Origin: Scolanthus callimorphus
Taxonomy: Eukaryota; Cnidaria; Anthozoa; Actiniaria; Edwardsiidae
DNA: 64,000 nt
Assembly (NCBI GenBank): GCA_033964015.1
Contig: CM066914.1
Coordinates: forward strand, 21,301,023-21,365,022
Reading direction: 5' to 3'
Shown here: positions 24,601-37,700 of the stretch, in pieces
Numbering within the stretch: the stretch's first letter is position 1
Layout of the letters: each line of letters opens with the position of its first letter
The notes under the pieces: model-generated
The model's input: only the letters and a program-made list of their open reading frames with translations
Told to the model about the DNA's origin: nothing
Databases searched by the model: none
Translations under genes and position numbers: made by a program

Positions 24601-27600
24601 GATGCATCATCAGGACTTGATAAAATTATTAACATTTAGACAATGCAGGGAGAAACCAGAAAGGCAGGTTGGCATTCAGTAGGAAAAAGAAAGGGAAAAA
24701 AGCAAGAAAGAAGGGATAGGACAGGGGGATGTGGCCAAGTTCTAATGAAGCAAGTCAGGTTGGATTATTACAACTAGAGCTACCAAGTATATTGGGCAAT
24801 TCTAGAAAATAAAAGGGGATGGGCGGTATTTGGAAATTCTGAATGGGAGGGGGTTTTCAAGCTCGGAATTTTGCCTGCATAGAGAGGGGGGGGGGGGGGG
24901 GGGGGGGGGGGGTTGAAGAAGCTGGAAGCTTGTAGTCTAACCTCTCAGGAATTCTATATACATGGGGGTAAACCATTTTGGAAATTCTGAATGCATTGGG
25001 GGGAGGGGGGGGGGGGGGGGGGGGGTAAAAACTAATGCCACCCGTCAGCGGGGTACATATATTTTCTGGAATTGCCCATTATAGTGGTGGTCCACAATTG
25101 TCCACAGACAGACAGACAGACTCACTGACTGACAGACAGACTTGCTGACTCACAGACAGACCTGCTGACCAACAGACTTGTTGACAGACCTACAGACTTG
25201 CTGACAGAGACTTGCTGACAGATGGACAGACTTGCTGACAGACAGACATACTCACTGACAGACATACTCACTGACAGATATACTCACTGACATACTCACT
25301 GACAAACAGACAGACAGACTTGCTGACAGACAGACAGACTTGCTAACAGACAGACAGAGACAGACTTGCTAACAGACAGACAAACAGACTCACTGACAAA
25401 CAGACAGACTTGCAGACAGACAGACAGACTTGCTGACAGACAGACTTACTGACAGACAGACAGACTCACTGACAGACAGACTTGCTGACAGACAGTCAGA
25501 CTTGCTGACAGACAGACTTGCTTACAAACATACAGACTTGCTGACAGACAGACAGACTTTCTGACAGACAGACAGACTTGCTGACAGACAGACTTGTTGA
25601 CCAACAGACTTGCTGACAGACAGACTCAGCGACTGACAAGCAGAATTGACAGATAGAAATACATTAAGAACAAGTACCCCTACCTTCATCACCTTGGTAA
25701 CAACTGCCCCATGTCCAGTCATGTATAACGGCACCAGTAGATATGGTAGAGTCCACAAGACCAGTAACCCTAGCAGGACCAGCACCACATTGTGCCACAC
25801 CCCTGCGCAGTAGATCCTAAGCTGTCTGATTGGTGAGATCATGGTCAGGTGATCAGTATACAGGTCCACGTAAGCACCAGGATAGATGGCCATGAAAAAC
25901 ATTCCGAAACCATTCACACGCACTTGCTCCCTGAAACCACAAGCCCCAGGACAATGATTCAATATTGTACAGATTTCAGCCAGACTGTCATTGTCACTCC
26001 TTCTACTCTTTTAATCTCTACAAATTCTCAGGCAAACATTGAAATCCTTGTTGGATAAGATGTCAAGTGGGATTAAAAGGTATGGTTTTTTTTGGGGGGG
26101 GGGGGAGGTTTGCACTTTCCCCTCGATGAGAAATTCCCACACATTTACTAATCACTCCACTCTTGTCATAATTAAATGCTTATGGAATTCCTTCAACCCC
26201 TGAATAGACTGAACGCCATATAAAAGAGTAAGCAACAAGCAATCAAGTCACAAGAGATCATCCTTTATGCATCCGGAAATTTGCGTCATGAAGTACTTTT
26301 TGCAATGTCCTTAGCAATCTAATGTTATTTTTTGCCGACTTCAACTTCTTGAAACCACTAAATTTTGTTTGTGTGATAGCTTCCTTATGTCACAAGTGTG
26401 CACCAGGCTTTAGCAACCCAGTAGCAAGTTTCTCAATACCTCTACAGGGTAACGTTGGGGTTGCAAAGGCTTATGGGCTCACCTCACAGCAGCCACTGCA
26501 TGTCCCATTTCATGAAACACTCCACTGACTGCCAGAGTAACAAGATAGTAGAGTAGCTGACTCCATGGCAGGTTCACACCCGGCATCTGACAGTTTGAAG
26601 ATTTTGAGTATCAAACAGGGAAAACGCTCATGACCAATACAAACAGAAGTCTCTGATTGGCTTTACCATGTCAGAGACTGATTATCCATGAAATGTGTGG
26701 TTTCCAGAAAATATCCATACCCCCTCCACAGAAGGGTGTTGAAAAGTGACCCCTCCCCCCCCCCCCTTCCCTCTGGAATTTCCAAGGAGAAATACCCCCC
26801 ACCCCTCCAAAATTTCCATTGCCCTTCCATAGGGGGGGGGGGGGGGGGGGGGGGGGGGTAGGGATAATTTCTGGAACCACACAATGAAAAAAAAGGGAAA
26901 TGTTAGCAATTGTAGACTGCAAATTAAGATGTGACAAAGTCCAAATGGACACTATTAGAAACTACTGGACAAATTAGTTAGTTATTGTATCAATAATTAT
27001 TTTCCGTTTCATTACAGAACTCGGGGCCGGAATTTTGCACCAGACGTGCTGGATTATTTGCTTGAAAACCATCCATATCGTCGTGAAACTGATACCATAC
27101 TCTGGAAAATTGCCTGATAAAAAGGTACTGTGAATTATAAAAGTGTTATCCATAGTTTTGTCTTTGTTTCTTGTTTTTCTTTTCAAGTAGAAGAAGAAAG
27201 GGGAGAATTTCCCCCCAAAATTGCAGGAAGATGTTTTTCTTTAGATTATTTTCCTGCAATCTGATTGGTCAGTGCCTTTTAACGCTGAGATCTGATTGGC
27301 TGATTTATTTTGGTGCTTCATTTTAATTGGCTGAGAAAAAGATGCGATTTAGACTCAAAAGGATGCGATTTTGGGAATAAATTGCACTGTTGTAAGCCAA
27401 TCAGATTGCAGGGATTGACAGCGATTTCAAAATGGATGTAATAAAGATGATAAATACATACCACAGGCGTGAGAACCTGCTCAGGAGTCTCCTTAGTGAA
27501 TGCCTGGTACAAGGTAACAGTCAGCACGACCACGGACACACCCATTAACACTACTCCCACAACCACACCTAAGCTGAACCACATGTGTAACAGGTAGGGA

Positions 27601-28819
27601 TGTAGCTGACCAAACCAGATAAACCAACGGTTGAGCCGGGTTGTGTACCAGCGGATCTGACAAGGTGACATGGCCACACCATTATCCTCTAAGAACTCCT
27701 TGTATCGTCGGGAATAGCGCCGATAATTCTGCAGAAATTGGACAGAATGTGTCTTATGGTTGTATTACCGGTATGGTCTTCAAAATCTTAATTTTAAAAT
27801 ATCAATATCATGGTCATCATTATTATGATGAAATCTTTGGGATAGCTGTAATGCACTTGTTAATAATATCTAATAGTTATCAGGAAATGGAACCCAGTAC
27901 CAGGGGTTTCAATAAGTTTTGATTGAAGTAACCGGCTATGTTTTGGAAGTAGGTGGCTGGGTTTGGGGGTCCTTTACAAAGACCTCAATGCCTGAATCTT
28001 CTAGGGGGGCACGGAGGCATGCTCCCGTGAAATTTTGGTAGCCGAAAAGGCGTTTTCCTGTGTTTTGAGGAAAGATAATTGGCAAATTCATGTATTCTAT
28101 TGCTATGCATTCTGACTAGCCAATCAAAAGACCTCTTAAACAAGCGGTTGAATTAGTATGTAAATGTAGGCATGAAAACAAATTTCATGTTTGCAACTAT
28201 AGAGATCAGAGCTAGCTGAATTGTAATTAGTCTGAAGATTGCACTATGCGTGAAAACTGTGCTCACTAATATATAGGTCCACCCCAAATAACTTATATCC
28301 TGCTCTATGGCTTTTCCCGCATTGAGCACTCTTTGGCTTTGGGGATAAATATACCTATTCACTGGTGCATAATACAGATGTGCTGAATTTAATACTGGAC
28401 TTCATTCCCTAATAACTTAAAGATACGATTGAGCCATATAGGTCTATAGGGAATTTTAAGTGTGACAACAAAACATAACTGGCATGGCAGGACCCCCTGC
28501 AGAAATTATAGCATTCCCGATGGATGATATGAAATTGAAGTCAAAATCCTTACCCACAGGTAAATGGCTATTCAACAAACATCCCCTCACATAACTTTAC
28601 TAACTTTCACTGCAGCCATCGCTGTAGCACTTGATTAATTTTAGTTGATATGAAAATGTTCAAAATAACAACAAAAACAATGGTCTATTACTCTCAGAAG
28701 AAAACCGAAGATAAACTCTATTCTTTTCAATATTATGTGCTCACCTTTAACATAGCATTGATAACAAAAACCACAGTCCAAAAGAAAATCACTAGATAGA
28801 CGCTAGAAGATCGCAGCAT
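21689..28819 (-). CDS. MBTPS2: Membrane-bound transcription factor site-2 protease
   Basis: Nine exons join in phase to 484 aa (human protein about 519): 28745-28819, 27462-27728, 26483-26586, 25684-25930, 24409-24580, 23883-23977, 22947-23142, 22453-22528, 21689-21911. All introns are GT-AG. The zinc motif HEMGH is at residues 139-143, and the second zinc-binding motif LDG is at 431-433. [13 protein letters not shown] follows the HExxH as in other S2Ps, and a cysteine-rich luminal loop spans exons 5-7. Several hydrophobic segments fit a Golgi/ER multipass intramembrane metalloprotease. S2P makes the second cut of SREBP and ATF6 within the membrane. The long serine-rich stretch of the human protein is missing, which accounts for the shorter length. 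Exon 1 begins [14 protein letters not shown], a membrane anchor like that of orthologs. No breaks were seen. Confidence 0.97.
24792..25079. mobile_element. Hairpin element with two poly-G cores
   Basis: Ends TTGGGCAATTCTAGAAAAT and ATTTTCTGGAATTGCCCA are inverted. The interior has two long pure G runs (about 24888-24912 and 25005-25025) and repeated GGAAATTCTGAATG blocks. Intronic in MBTPS2. Confidence 0.7.
25098..25645. repeat. GACA-type tandem repeat array in an MBTPS2 intron
   Basis: About 550 bp of ACAGACAGACTTGCTG and ACAGACAGACTCACTG units. The array ends about 38 bp from the exon 4 donor at 25683. Minus-strand translation extends the exon ORF into an artefactual SLSVS/VCLS repeat; the true exon ends at 25684. 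Confidence 0.92.
26695..26882. mobile_element. MITE with poly-C/poly-G core, copy 1 (MBTPS2 intron)
   Basis: A 188-bp hairpin with ends GTGTGGTTTCCAGAAAATAT and ATAATTTCTGGAACCACAC. AAT flanks both ends. It contains long C and G runs near the ends (G run about 26832-26859). It shares the block GAAGGGTGTTGAAAAGTGAC with the copy at 39513-39698. The proline-rich ORFs read from it are not genes. Confidence 0.8.
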
Positions 28820-29469
28820 GGTGGTATTGACCCCAAATTGTAGTCCGAGTCCTTTATGATGTCCAAAACAAAACTACTGTGTCAGCACAAATAAACTACA
28901 ACACACCACACAATCCCTTTCCACTTGTCTTCCATGAATAACTCGAAAAACCTCCAGTCCTCTTTTTGATGCAGCTTCACAAGGAAACGAGGGGTGAACA
29001 AAGACAGAAATATCAAGTTTAGTTAGTATAAACCCATCTTCTTTCTAATCCATTGTTCCACACATGTGAGAATGACTCTCCTACGATAAGTGATATCTTG
29101 GATTCTTGGTCCAGAATAGTGATTCTAATTCTGTGGCAGTTTAGCTGGTTCCATAGAGCATTTGTCCTGTAATCTTGAATTAATCTGTGCAATGATTGGA
29201 GAGAGGAAATAGTTCGTCGAAGGTTTCCAAGGTGAAATGAATCATCCCGGCAGCCATGTTTTGGTTCTTCGAGAACCCGTCCCAGTCTCTCTCATCTTAA
29301 GGCCATCACAGGTATATCTGATCCAATTTGAAAACGTGACCATTTCATTAGGAATCCTATTTAGGACATCTTGAAATTGATAGCCTTTAATAACTTCGAA
29401 ATTAAAAATGTTGTGCAAGATCAGAAATTGGAGTGATAAATACTACCTTATTCCCTACCATTTCCATCT
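28820..29469. other. Upstream region of MBTPS2
   Basis: No recognised gene. Probably the MBTPS2 promoter and 5' UTR on the minus strand. No confident core promoter motif was picked out. Confidence 0.4.
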
Positions 29470-29735
29470 GGTGGTTTTAAGAGTGGTGCGAATTTTCTGA
29501 ACCTGATTTTCTGAACATGAATTTTCTGAACATGATTTAGTAATATTATTGTATATAGTTTTTACCAATTCTTAGTATCTATCTTATATAGCTTTTATCA
29601 ATTATTAGTATTTATCTATTTATTTTTTAATATTTTTCTGTTTATAATGTCCCCGTATTAGTAAGGGAGATTTCTCCCCAGCTAGGTGGTTTTATTGACA
29701 TTTTAATAAAGTTTCTATTCTATTCTATTCTCTGA
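29470..29735 (+). mobile_element. LINE-type 3' tail with (CTATT)n
   Basis: An AT-rich stretch ends TTTTATTGACATTTTAATAAAG and then TTTCTATTCTATTCTATTCT, the layout of a non-LTR retrotransposon 3' UTR and tail. No ORF remains. Confidence 0.55.
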
Positions 29736-29929
29736 AGTTTCATTTCTTTAAGTGGAGGTCAAAGGTTAGGATTTGGTTTCCATGGAAACAACAACAACTC
29801 AAATTAACAAGAATGACGATTTCTATGACATTATATCAACACAAGAAGCCTATCTTTAATTCAACCAAATTAAGGCCTGATTGAATGTTTTAAGGGCGTG
29901 GCCGCATGGACCCATGCCTTAACTCACCT

Positions 29930-30225
29930 GAGCACTTGCGATTTTTGTTGCATTTGTCGCGGCAATTTTTCTCGCGCGAGTTGCAATTCCAACACTCTAG
30001 GGTAAACGAGATGCAATTTATCCGGTGCGGTTTCTGTGCTCTCTTTTCTTTAAATCGCATCAAGTTGCAAAGAGTTTGGACATTAAAGGACACGTTTGAA
30101 ATCTCCGCGACGAAAATTGAGGTCGGTCGCGCCGAGTTACATAATAGTGTGATTTCGAGTTGACGCGTACGTGAGAAAATCGCAGCGACTGCGCGATGAA
30201 AATTGCTAGTGTAAACTTGGTTAAA
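29930..30225. repeat. Dispersed repeat, copy 1 of 2
   Basis: Contains GCATTTGTCGCGGC, CTCGCGCGAGTTGCAA, TAAACGAGATGCAA and TCTGTGCTCTCTTTTCTT. The same order of blocks recurs at 32800-33080. Ends are loosely inverted (GTCGCGGCAATTTTT and CGATGAAAATTGC). Probably a diverged MITE. Confidence 0.6.
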
Positions 30226-30359
30226 AGCGCAAATGGTTTATTAAACATCTTCTGCCATTATCCAGAGCTAAAAAATAGATACAGCCAGTTCATCAGCAGG
30301 CCTTTCAAAAAAGCTTGGTTTCGACGTCAAACGCAGGGAATGAAATAGCTATTTTTAGT

Positions 30360-30964
30360 GTCCCCCAATTCAATTCAATTTTATTTCTCACAATACAATA
30401 CAATACAATGACTAACAATCAAAGTACCACACTAATAAATATTGTTTACAGAATACATATTAAAAAAAAAACTGTAGAACATGACAAAAAAGGAATAAGC
30501 AGAAGAGAACTTGTGAATACAGTTTTTTGTGTGTTAGCAGTGACCAAAGGAGCGAATTGCTTTCGAGTTGGACACTGCTTACGGTGGAAAAAAAGTAAAT
30601 TTAAGTATCGAGTAAGGGATGGATGGCGGCGAAAGAAGCTACATTATATTTGGTTCATTAAAAGATTTCCCTTGAATTTAGTTTTGAAGGTAGAAACTGA
30701 CTTTGATTGTTTGATGTTATAATCTATTGTTTCCCATATTTTTGATGCTGCGAAATGAAAAGTGTGTTTACCATAATTTGTACGTGCTTTAGGTCTGCAA
30801 AAACTTTGTTGAGCTGAAAATCTTCTGAAAAACTTCTTTTTATTAAGCCACCTTGGCTTAATATCACCTTGGCTTACAGCGGTATTTATTAAAATTAATG
30901 AGTTTATATCACGTAGCATATCAATGTTAAAACTACTCGAAAATGTTTCTCGGTCCGAGTACAA
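30360..30964 (-). mobile_element. LINE 3' fragment with reverse-transcriptase C-terminus
   Basis: The minus-strand ORF at 30644-30964 encodes the end of a non-LTR ORF2: RTNYGKHTFHFAASKIWETI and then FKTKFKGNLL, the usual C-terminal block after the reverse transcriptase. The 3' UTR runs down to about 30370 and ends in a (TTGTA)n tail (30385-30410). The 5' part is absent. Confidence 0.8.
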
Positions 30965-31084
30965 TTGATCTATCCACTGAACCTAAGAGTCACATTTTCT
31001 AAGTCTAACAAATAGTGATTTCGAGCTGAAATGCGAAGACATGTTGATGATTTTCCTTCCCACTCTCACGTGATCGAATAACAA

Positions 31085-31245
31085 TAGGGCCTAAACTAGG
31101 GCATATGTAGCGCGCAACAGTGTAGCCGGAAACAAGTTTCTTTCGTGTTTTCGGGTTTAGACGCGCGGGAAACATTGTTTTCAATGTGACAGAAAGAAAT
31201 GTTTCTTCGAAGACAAGAAACATTTTATATGTAGTTTAACCACAA
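31085..31245. repeat. Partial copy of the repeat at 46631-47203
   Basis: Shares TAGCGCGCAACA, TAGCCGGAAACA, GCGGGAAACATTGTTTTC and AGAAATGTTTCTTCGAAGAC-type blocks with the adjacent pair at 46.6-47.2 kb. It is diverged. Confidence 0.5.
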
Positions 31246-31289
31246 GTACTCGTGGGATACACGCAGGACCCCCCCCCCCCCCCCCCCCC

Positions 31290-31545
31290 AAAGTACTTTA
31301 TTTACGTCTCAATCCTCTAGCCTTCCACAGACTAATAGGGGAGACGGGACCTCGGTTTGTTGTCCCATCCGAGAGACGCGAAACACAGGAGAAATGACGA
31401 ACCATTTCAACCCACGATAAACTCCAAAATCTGAAACACAACTCAGCAGAGAAAAATCGCTACTGCCCAAGCTGGGAATCGAACCCGGAGCACAGCGGTG
31501 AGAGGCAAGCGCTGCGCCACCCAATATGCTACCCCACACAATGTT
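31290..31545 (-). mobile_element. tRNA-derived SINE, copy B
   Basis: On the minus strand: GGTGGCGCAGCGCTTGCC (A-box region), CCGGGTTCGATTCCCAG (consensus B box), TTTTTCTCTGCTGAG, CGTGGGTTGAAATGG, GTGTTTCGCGTC, ending near AATAAAG. It has the same block order as copy A at 16975-17162. A poly-C run adjoins it at about 31268-31289. An intact tRNA gene is excluded by the long non-tRNA body. Confidence 0.85.
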
Positions 31546-31740
31546 GCGCGTACTGGGCCTAAAAGAGGAGGAAACCACTGCTCGCAGGGTATGTTACACG
31601 CTACATGAGTCGTAGTTTAGCCACATCTATCCAGTGCACCATTACGGGACCATTATCAGGGAACATATAAACAGTTTTAACTTTACACATTTTCTTTAAC
31701 CTCCTTGAGTATGATGCAACAAAGTGTATTGAAAAAATTA

Positions 31741-34700
31741 TCACGCGGCGGCGATTCTTTCAATAATTTTTTGATATTCCTCTTCCAGCCCGTTGTACGC
31801 CAGTTCGAGTTTCTGCAGTCTTTCGTGACGGGATTGGAGTGACAGGGTGGCGCTCATCTCTTCCTCGGATAACACTTTCTCTAGCTTTGCCGTATCAGAC
31901 TTCTCTTTCTGGAAAAAGAAAACCAGCAGAAATAAAATGTGTTCATTTCGCGCCTCTACTACAATGGTAAACCTCTTCGCTCTTTGATCGTTTAGAACGA
32001 GATATCTTTGCATCTGTTTGAAAAAGAAAATCGGGACTTCTAGCACTTAGCCCTTTCGTTGTCTTATAAGGCATTATGAGCCCGTCATTAGGAGCCTCCA
32101 TCTACTCCACTAGGTCTAACCATATGCACAGGGAGCCCATCATCAGAGCCTCCATCTACTCCACGAGGTCTAGCCTAGACGGCTCGCAGTCCCTTCTTTT
32201 GTAGACTCTCGTGAGCTGGAAATACGAGCGCGCAAACAAACTACAATGTAGGACTAGGACTTTCTCTCGATTTGCGGACGTACGCCAAAGAAGGGAGTGC
32301 GAGCAGTCTAGGCTAGACCTATGCAAGAGCCTTTTTAGGCTGTGGATTTTAAATTTAAACGGGAGATTGGTACTTTGAGTGTGAGAATATTGGGTTCGAG
32401 GCGATGGCGGCAGTGATTTTAGCCAATTTTTTTTGAGAAAGGGGACATAATTTGTAATTCTCGCGGGATCTAAAAGTCAATATTTAATAAAGTCCTCTGC
32501 TTCGGACACCTGTACCAATGGGTGCTGGAGGCTCCTGTTGATGGGCTCCTGATATTAAGACATGTATACAACGCGCGCTATTGTCCACTTTACTTCATGA
32601 TATACTCGATTACTGGATGGTTTTCCAGGGGCGTAGCCAGGATTTGAGAAAGGGGGGGTCACATCTGTACAAATGTATGGTGCCCTTTTTCAGCTTACCC
32701 ATTTTTTTCTTAATGTTTACTGTATTTTTCTCCTAAAAAGGGGGCGCACATGCACCCCAGCCCCCCCCCCTAGCTACTGCTAGCAGTTTACAGAATTATT
32801 AACACTTGCGACTTGTGTAGCATTTGTCGCGGCGATTTTCTCGCCCAAGTTGCAACTGCATCTATTTAGCATAAACGAAATACAAATCCGGTGTGAATTC
32901 TGTGCACTCTTTTCTTCGAAAACGCATTGAAGTGTTTCAAGCATTTGAAACCAATGCGACTTCGCGCGACAAGAATCGACGATATCGCGCAGAAATTGCA
33001 TCTTGTTCACGTTAACAATTTTCTAGTTGCATCTTGTGTGCGAGAGAAAAATCGGGGAACACATGCGGCAAAAATGTGTAAACCGGCGTTACTTCTTTTA
33101 AAGTTGCGCTGCTGGGATCAAAGCAATAACGATAATTTCTGACTCGGCTGACCTGGAAAGGCAGATTAAGACGTCTCTTGACGTCTAGTCTGTACTCCTT
33201 GTATTCCGTGGGGTTGCTACGATTAGTGGCCTTCAGACGAAGAATCTCGTATACGCGACGAGCCTGAAGCTGGGGAAAAGAAACACAAAATGGAAATTAA
33301 AAAATAATTTATCTTCTTGTTCTCCTTTTTACTGCTTCATTTAAGGTGAGGATCAAAGTATGGTCAAAATCTACCGCAACGCCTATGGATACAGTAAAAA
33401 CCCACATATAAGAACCTGGTTCTTAAAAGAACCTGTTAGTCTAGAATTATCCATGTGAACTCCATGTTTCCTTGTATTTTCAAATCAAATAAGAACTTGT
33501 TTTAGGCTAAAATGCTAGGCTCTTAGACGCGGGTTTTTACTGTACAGATTTAAAAAAAAAAACGTCGTTGCCGGAAGTCGTACGCGTCCAGACAGCAACG
33601 TTCGTGATTCGACTTGCTGTTTACTATGAGAGTTGCTAGTTAAAGAGCCTCTGTCAGCCTCCATTTTGTCAGCCTAGTAACATACCGAGACAGAGAAAGC
33701 ATCCATTTCCATCGGCTGATTTAGGGAATGTAGTGCAATATTTGCGATTGAATTCGATAAATGAATAACCAAACTTTGTTTTTAGAAGACTATTTCAAGA
33801 TTTCTACACGTAATTCGTTGTCTCATATCGACTGAAAACAATAACAAAGGAGTGGCTGACAAGGGCTCTTTTTAAAGAGCTACCTGGGGCCAGTTCCTGA
33901 AAGGTAAGATTAAGTTATCCACAGATAAAAGTTATCTGTTGTATAGGATCTGTTCTGGATTTACCCGTTGGATAAGCGTTTATCTACTCATAACTTTTAT
34001 CTGACATTCTAGGAAAAGGCCCCTGGACATTACAAGCTTCTGTTCTGTAGAATTTAGCAGCAAGACCAGTGAGGTATAATCAACATGTCCAACATCAGAA
34101 TCAACATAGGGTATTTGATTTCTACCCAAACTGCCTTTCGGTCTGGGCACATAGGCTTGAGCGCTCACAAGCCCGACAGCCTTTACTGGAATAGCTGTAT
34201 GTACGTATCATGTTATAGGAGAAGCACGTGGCATGTCAAACCAGTTACTACGATTTTTATAATTCTGTGGATTCAATAAAACTTTCTAACATCAATCTCG
34301 GCAGGGAAAATCCCAGAAAAGTTCCACTTGATAAAAAATAATTATAGACGTCATAGAGCAGTTGCAGATTTCGTATGACTGTTAAAAGTGCCGCGACACT
34401 GTTAAAAGTGCCGCGACACGGCGCGGTGCTGTCGCGGTACGGAACCTGGCCTGCTGTAGATACGGAATGAAATCGCGGTAGTCGCGACACGGTCGCGGTC
34501 GCGGCACAACTTTATCGCGGCACTGTGGTTCGACACTGCTTGTTGAAGATGTTAGCTACATTTAGGGCGTCAAGCAGCAGCGGTAGCTCAAAAAGAAAGG
34601 AATTTCACAGTTTCAATGCTGTTTGTGAAAGCTATATTGGCAGTAAGCCAATGTAAAAATGTTATCCACTGAAAATGACGTAAACAAAAGATGTTCTAGG

Positions 34701-37700
34701 TCTTTCCGTTTATTTGTTCGAAAATAAGAACTTACAATTCAAGCATTCTATTGAATTCGAAAATCAAATGCAATCCATTTACAAAAAAAAAATTATCGGA
34801 TTCGTCTCATTATCGAATGCAATAAGCCTGAATTATAGGCGATTCCCTATTTTGGTTTATTCCATTTTCGAACAGTTCGTTTGATCAAGAAGGGAATAGT
34901 CATAACAGCACGCTGGCTTGACAAGAGAGAACAATACATCAGCTGCAAGGGGCAAAAATATGCAATAGGGCATTCAAAATGTTGGTAAACAAGAAACATA
35001 GCTGCATGGATTATCAGTTTTACGCAGTTAAAGGACACGTAATCATTTCGCATAGCTTTACTAGAAATTCGTGTACTCGATTAAGTCTTTTTTTCCGTTC
35101 TCTTTGTAATGGCAACCATCGAACACTTGATCGTTAACTTTGAAAAGAACGTCAAAACGTATATCTCCGGTCACAATACCGACGATCCAGGCATTGGAGA
35201 GAAAATTGAATCCATACGGTCTTGGATTGATGAGCAGAAACAAGATGATACTAATCAGAAAATCACCGAGCTGGCCAAGTCATTCAGACAAGTAACGACG
35301 CCATTGAAAGCCTGAGCAGAGACAAACCTGCTGAGGTCATAAAAGGATGTCTTGCAATTGCTGGATTGGTTGACGCTTTGATAGGGAGGCCTTTTGGGGC
35401 TGTCGCCGGCTATATTTGTGATATAATGGGATCGGTTTTATCGGTGAGCTCATTGAAACGCCCCGACTTGGCAACTTTGTTTATCGAGAAGGTCCACGTA
35501 GAAATGTTGAAGGGCAACCAGCAGATCAAAGGGAAAAAAGACCTCGTGGATCTTCAAGTTCGAGTACGAAACATGAATGACAAATTAACGTTACTCAAGA
35601 CATCGACGAAAGAGATACAATTAGCCGACGAAGACCTTTTGGAGAATTCTTTTCCTGGGTTCATTGGGAAAGTATCTTTGAACATTAAAGGTTTGCAAGC
35701 GGATAGCAAAGAACAAGATGTCAACGACTGTCTGAATTCACTGATCGTCTATTGCAACGCCCAAACCTCTTATATTGCCCTGCTGACTAACATCCTTGCG
35801 ACATACAAGGCGCTTGGACGTCAGACCATGTTTATTAAGAGCAGATTAGATGGACAAGTAGAAGACGCATTTGAAAAGCTTGGTTTCTTTTCAGATCCCG
35901 AGCTAGTGGAACAATCAAGCGGATTATCATGCGAAGAGGAAAAACTCTGGCTGATTTATCGCTTGCGAAGTGAGCAAACTTCGTACGAAATCGTTGAAGG
36001 GTTTAGGGAGGGTCTGGGGATGGAAAATATGCCTGCGATAAAGATGTTGCGAAAGAAGGCATACGAAGCTTATTTTTTCGTCCCTAAAGCAATCTCACAT
36101 TTATACCCACAGCCTCAGAGAAAAGGAAACAACCACTATTTCCAACTAATTAATCACACCCATGTTCCTATTAAGATTGTGTGTGGAACGGCAGGAAACC
36201 GCATTAATAACTTAAAATTCCACAAAGACGTCGACCCTTTTAGCTCCTATGAGCACCCCGCCACCGCCGGATTAAGCTGGAACTTTTCCGCTGGTGGAAT
36301 CTTTATCATTTACTTCGATGGGAACCAGAGGTCCTTTGAGGACATGTTCAAAGGTCGGAACTTTAGAGTGTTTGAGTTCGCATTGTCCAATCCGATTCTT
36401 GCACCTAGGAAATCGGGAATATTGGAGAAAACACACGACTCGGGGATCCCTCCCCGCGGTCAAGATTGTTGGAAACAAATGACCCGCCCCAGGTCTCGCC
36501 CAATTCGTTTTCTAAACGAGGGTATCTACTACGTCGTGTATGGAGACTATACTGAAACAGATAGTTATGGAGGGAAAAATAAACACCCGGGGAAAAATTC
36601 GTGCCGAACTTGGCGATTTGTTGTGCAGGAATATAACCCCCGTAAAGATGTCGAGACTTTGGATTGTGATTTTGTAAACGTTATTTTGCCCGCTTATTTC
36701 ACAGAGAAACTAGGAAACGAAAGATACTTTTTTGTATGAGCACGCGGGTCAAGAGAGCGGGAGAATGACATTTTTCGCGCAAGAACACGAGGGTCTCAGC
36801 GTCCGATGTCAAATTTGGCCCCGTTGTAATATCTACCAATTTCGATGTATTAACATTCTTACTTGATAACCCTCGTATTCAAGTTGGAATTTTCATATAT
36901 CGAAAGTGATCCATTGGTTCTGCTGTAGTGGTATCCTATCCTAGCATTCTAAGTCCTTTTCTCTTTCCCCTGGGGGGAGATGAGGGGACGAAACTGACGC
37001 GCGAGTTCAGTTTCACAGAGCACGTGCGTGAGTTGCCAAGGCAATCGTCGCTTTGGCTACGGTGCGCACACTCTCAAATGCCGACTCTGGCGGCCGGAGT
37101 ACAATGATATCATTCGATAAAATGGATTTCTGTGGATTTAGGGAGGAAAATGACTGAGGGAGTTTCGCTTCCAGATCCCCGCTCCTTCATAATCGTGCCA
37201 AAGGTGGCCCAGACAAAACAACACAACAGCAAACATCGAAACCAAAATCGCCAAATTCTAATATTGTCTGATAGATGCTAATGTCAAATGCTACAAAATT
37301 CTACCTTGGCCTACCTTGCTCATTTTTCGTTGGATCCTTGCTTGTTCTGCCAGCTCATTTGTAAATCCCTCGCGCAGTTTCGCGGCGGCGAAACACTGGA
37401 GTTTGCTGCACGCAAGGGCATCCACGTAGTCCCGTAAGCGAATGAACTCATCAGAGGGGTCTTCCACTGGACAGGAACAAGAAACATCAATTAAAAAACT
37501 GTTTGGAACCAGGGACACACGTCCCTGTTGGAACTGAACCAAAATACAGTGATATGTTAAATAAAATTATGTATTCAGTGGGCCATATCTCGGTCGCGTT
37601 GCAACCGACTTGCTTCATTTTGGTGTGTAGCTTTCATTCGATGTGGCCTTTCAAAATCAAGGGACAAATATTGCTAAATCGAAAATTTGTTGTTTGTGAC

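Noticed and set aside
25522..25683. Serine/valine repeat extension of the minus ORF
   Set aside because: It is read-through into the GACA tandem array; the exon ends at a good donor at 25684.
26663..26952. Proline-rich ORFs on the minus strand (PPPPPPPP)
   Set aside because: They are translations of the poly-C/poly-G core of a MITE with inverted ends.
31480..31545. tRNA gene on the minus strand
   Set aside because: A and B boxes are present, but no complete cloverleaf is seen, and the same body recurs at 16975-17162; it is a SINE.
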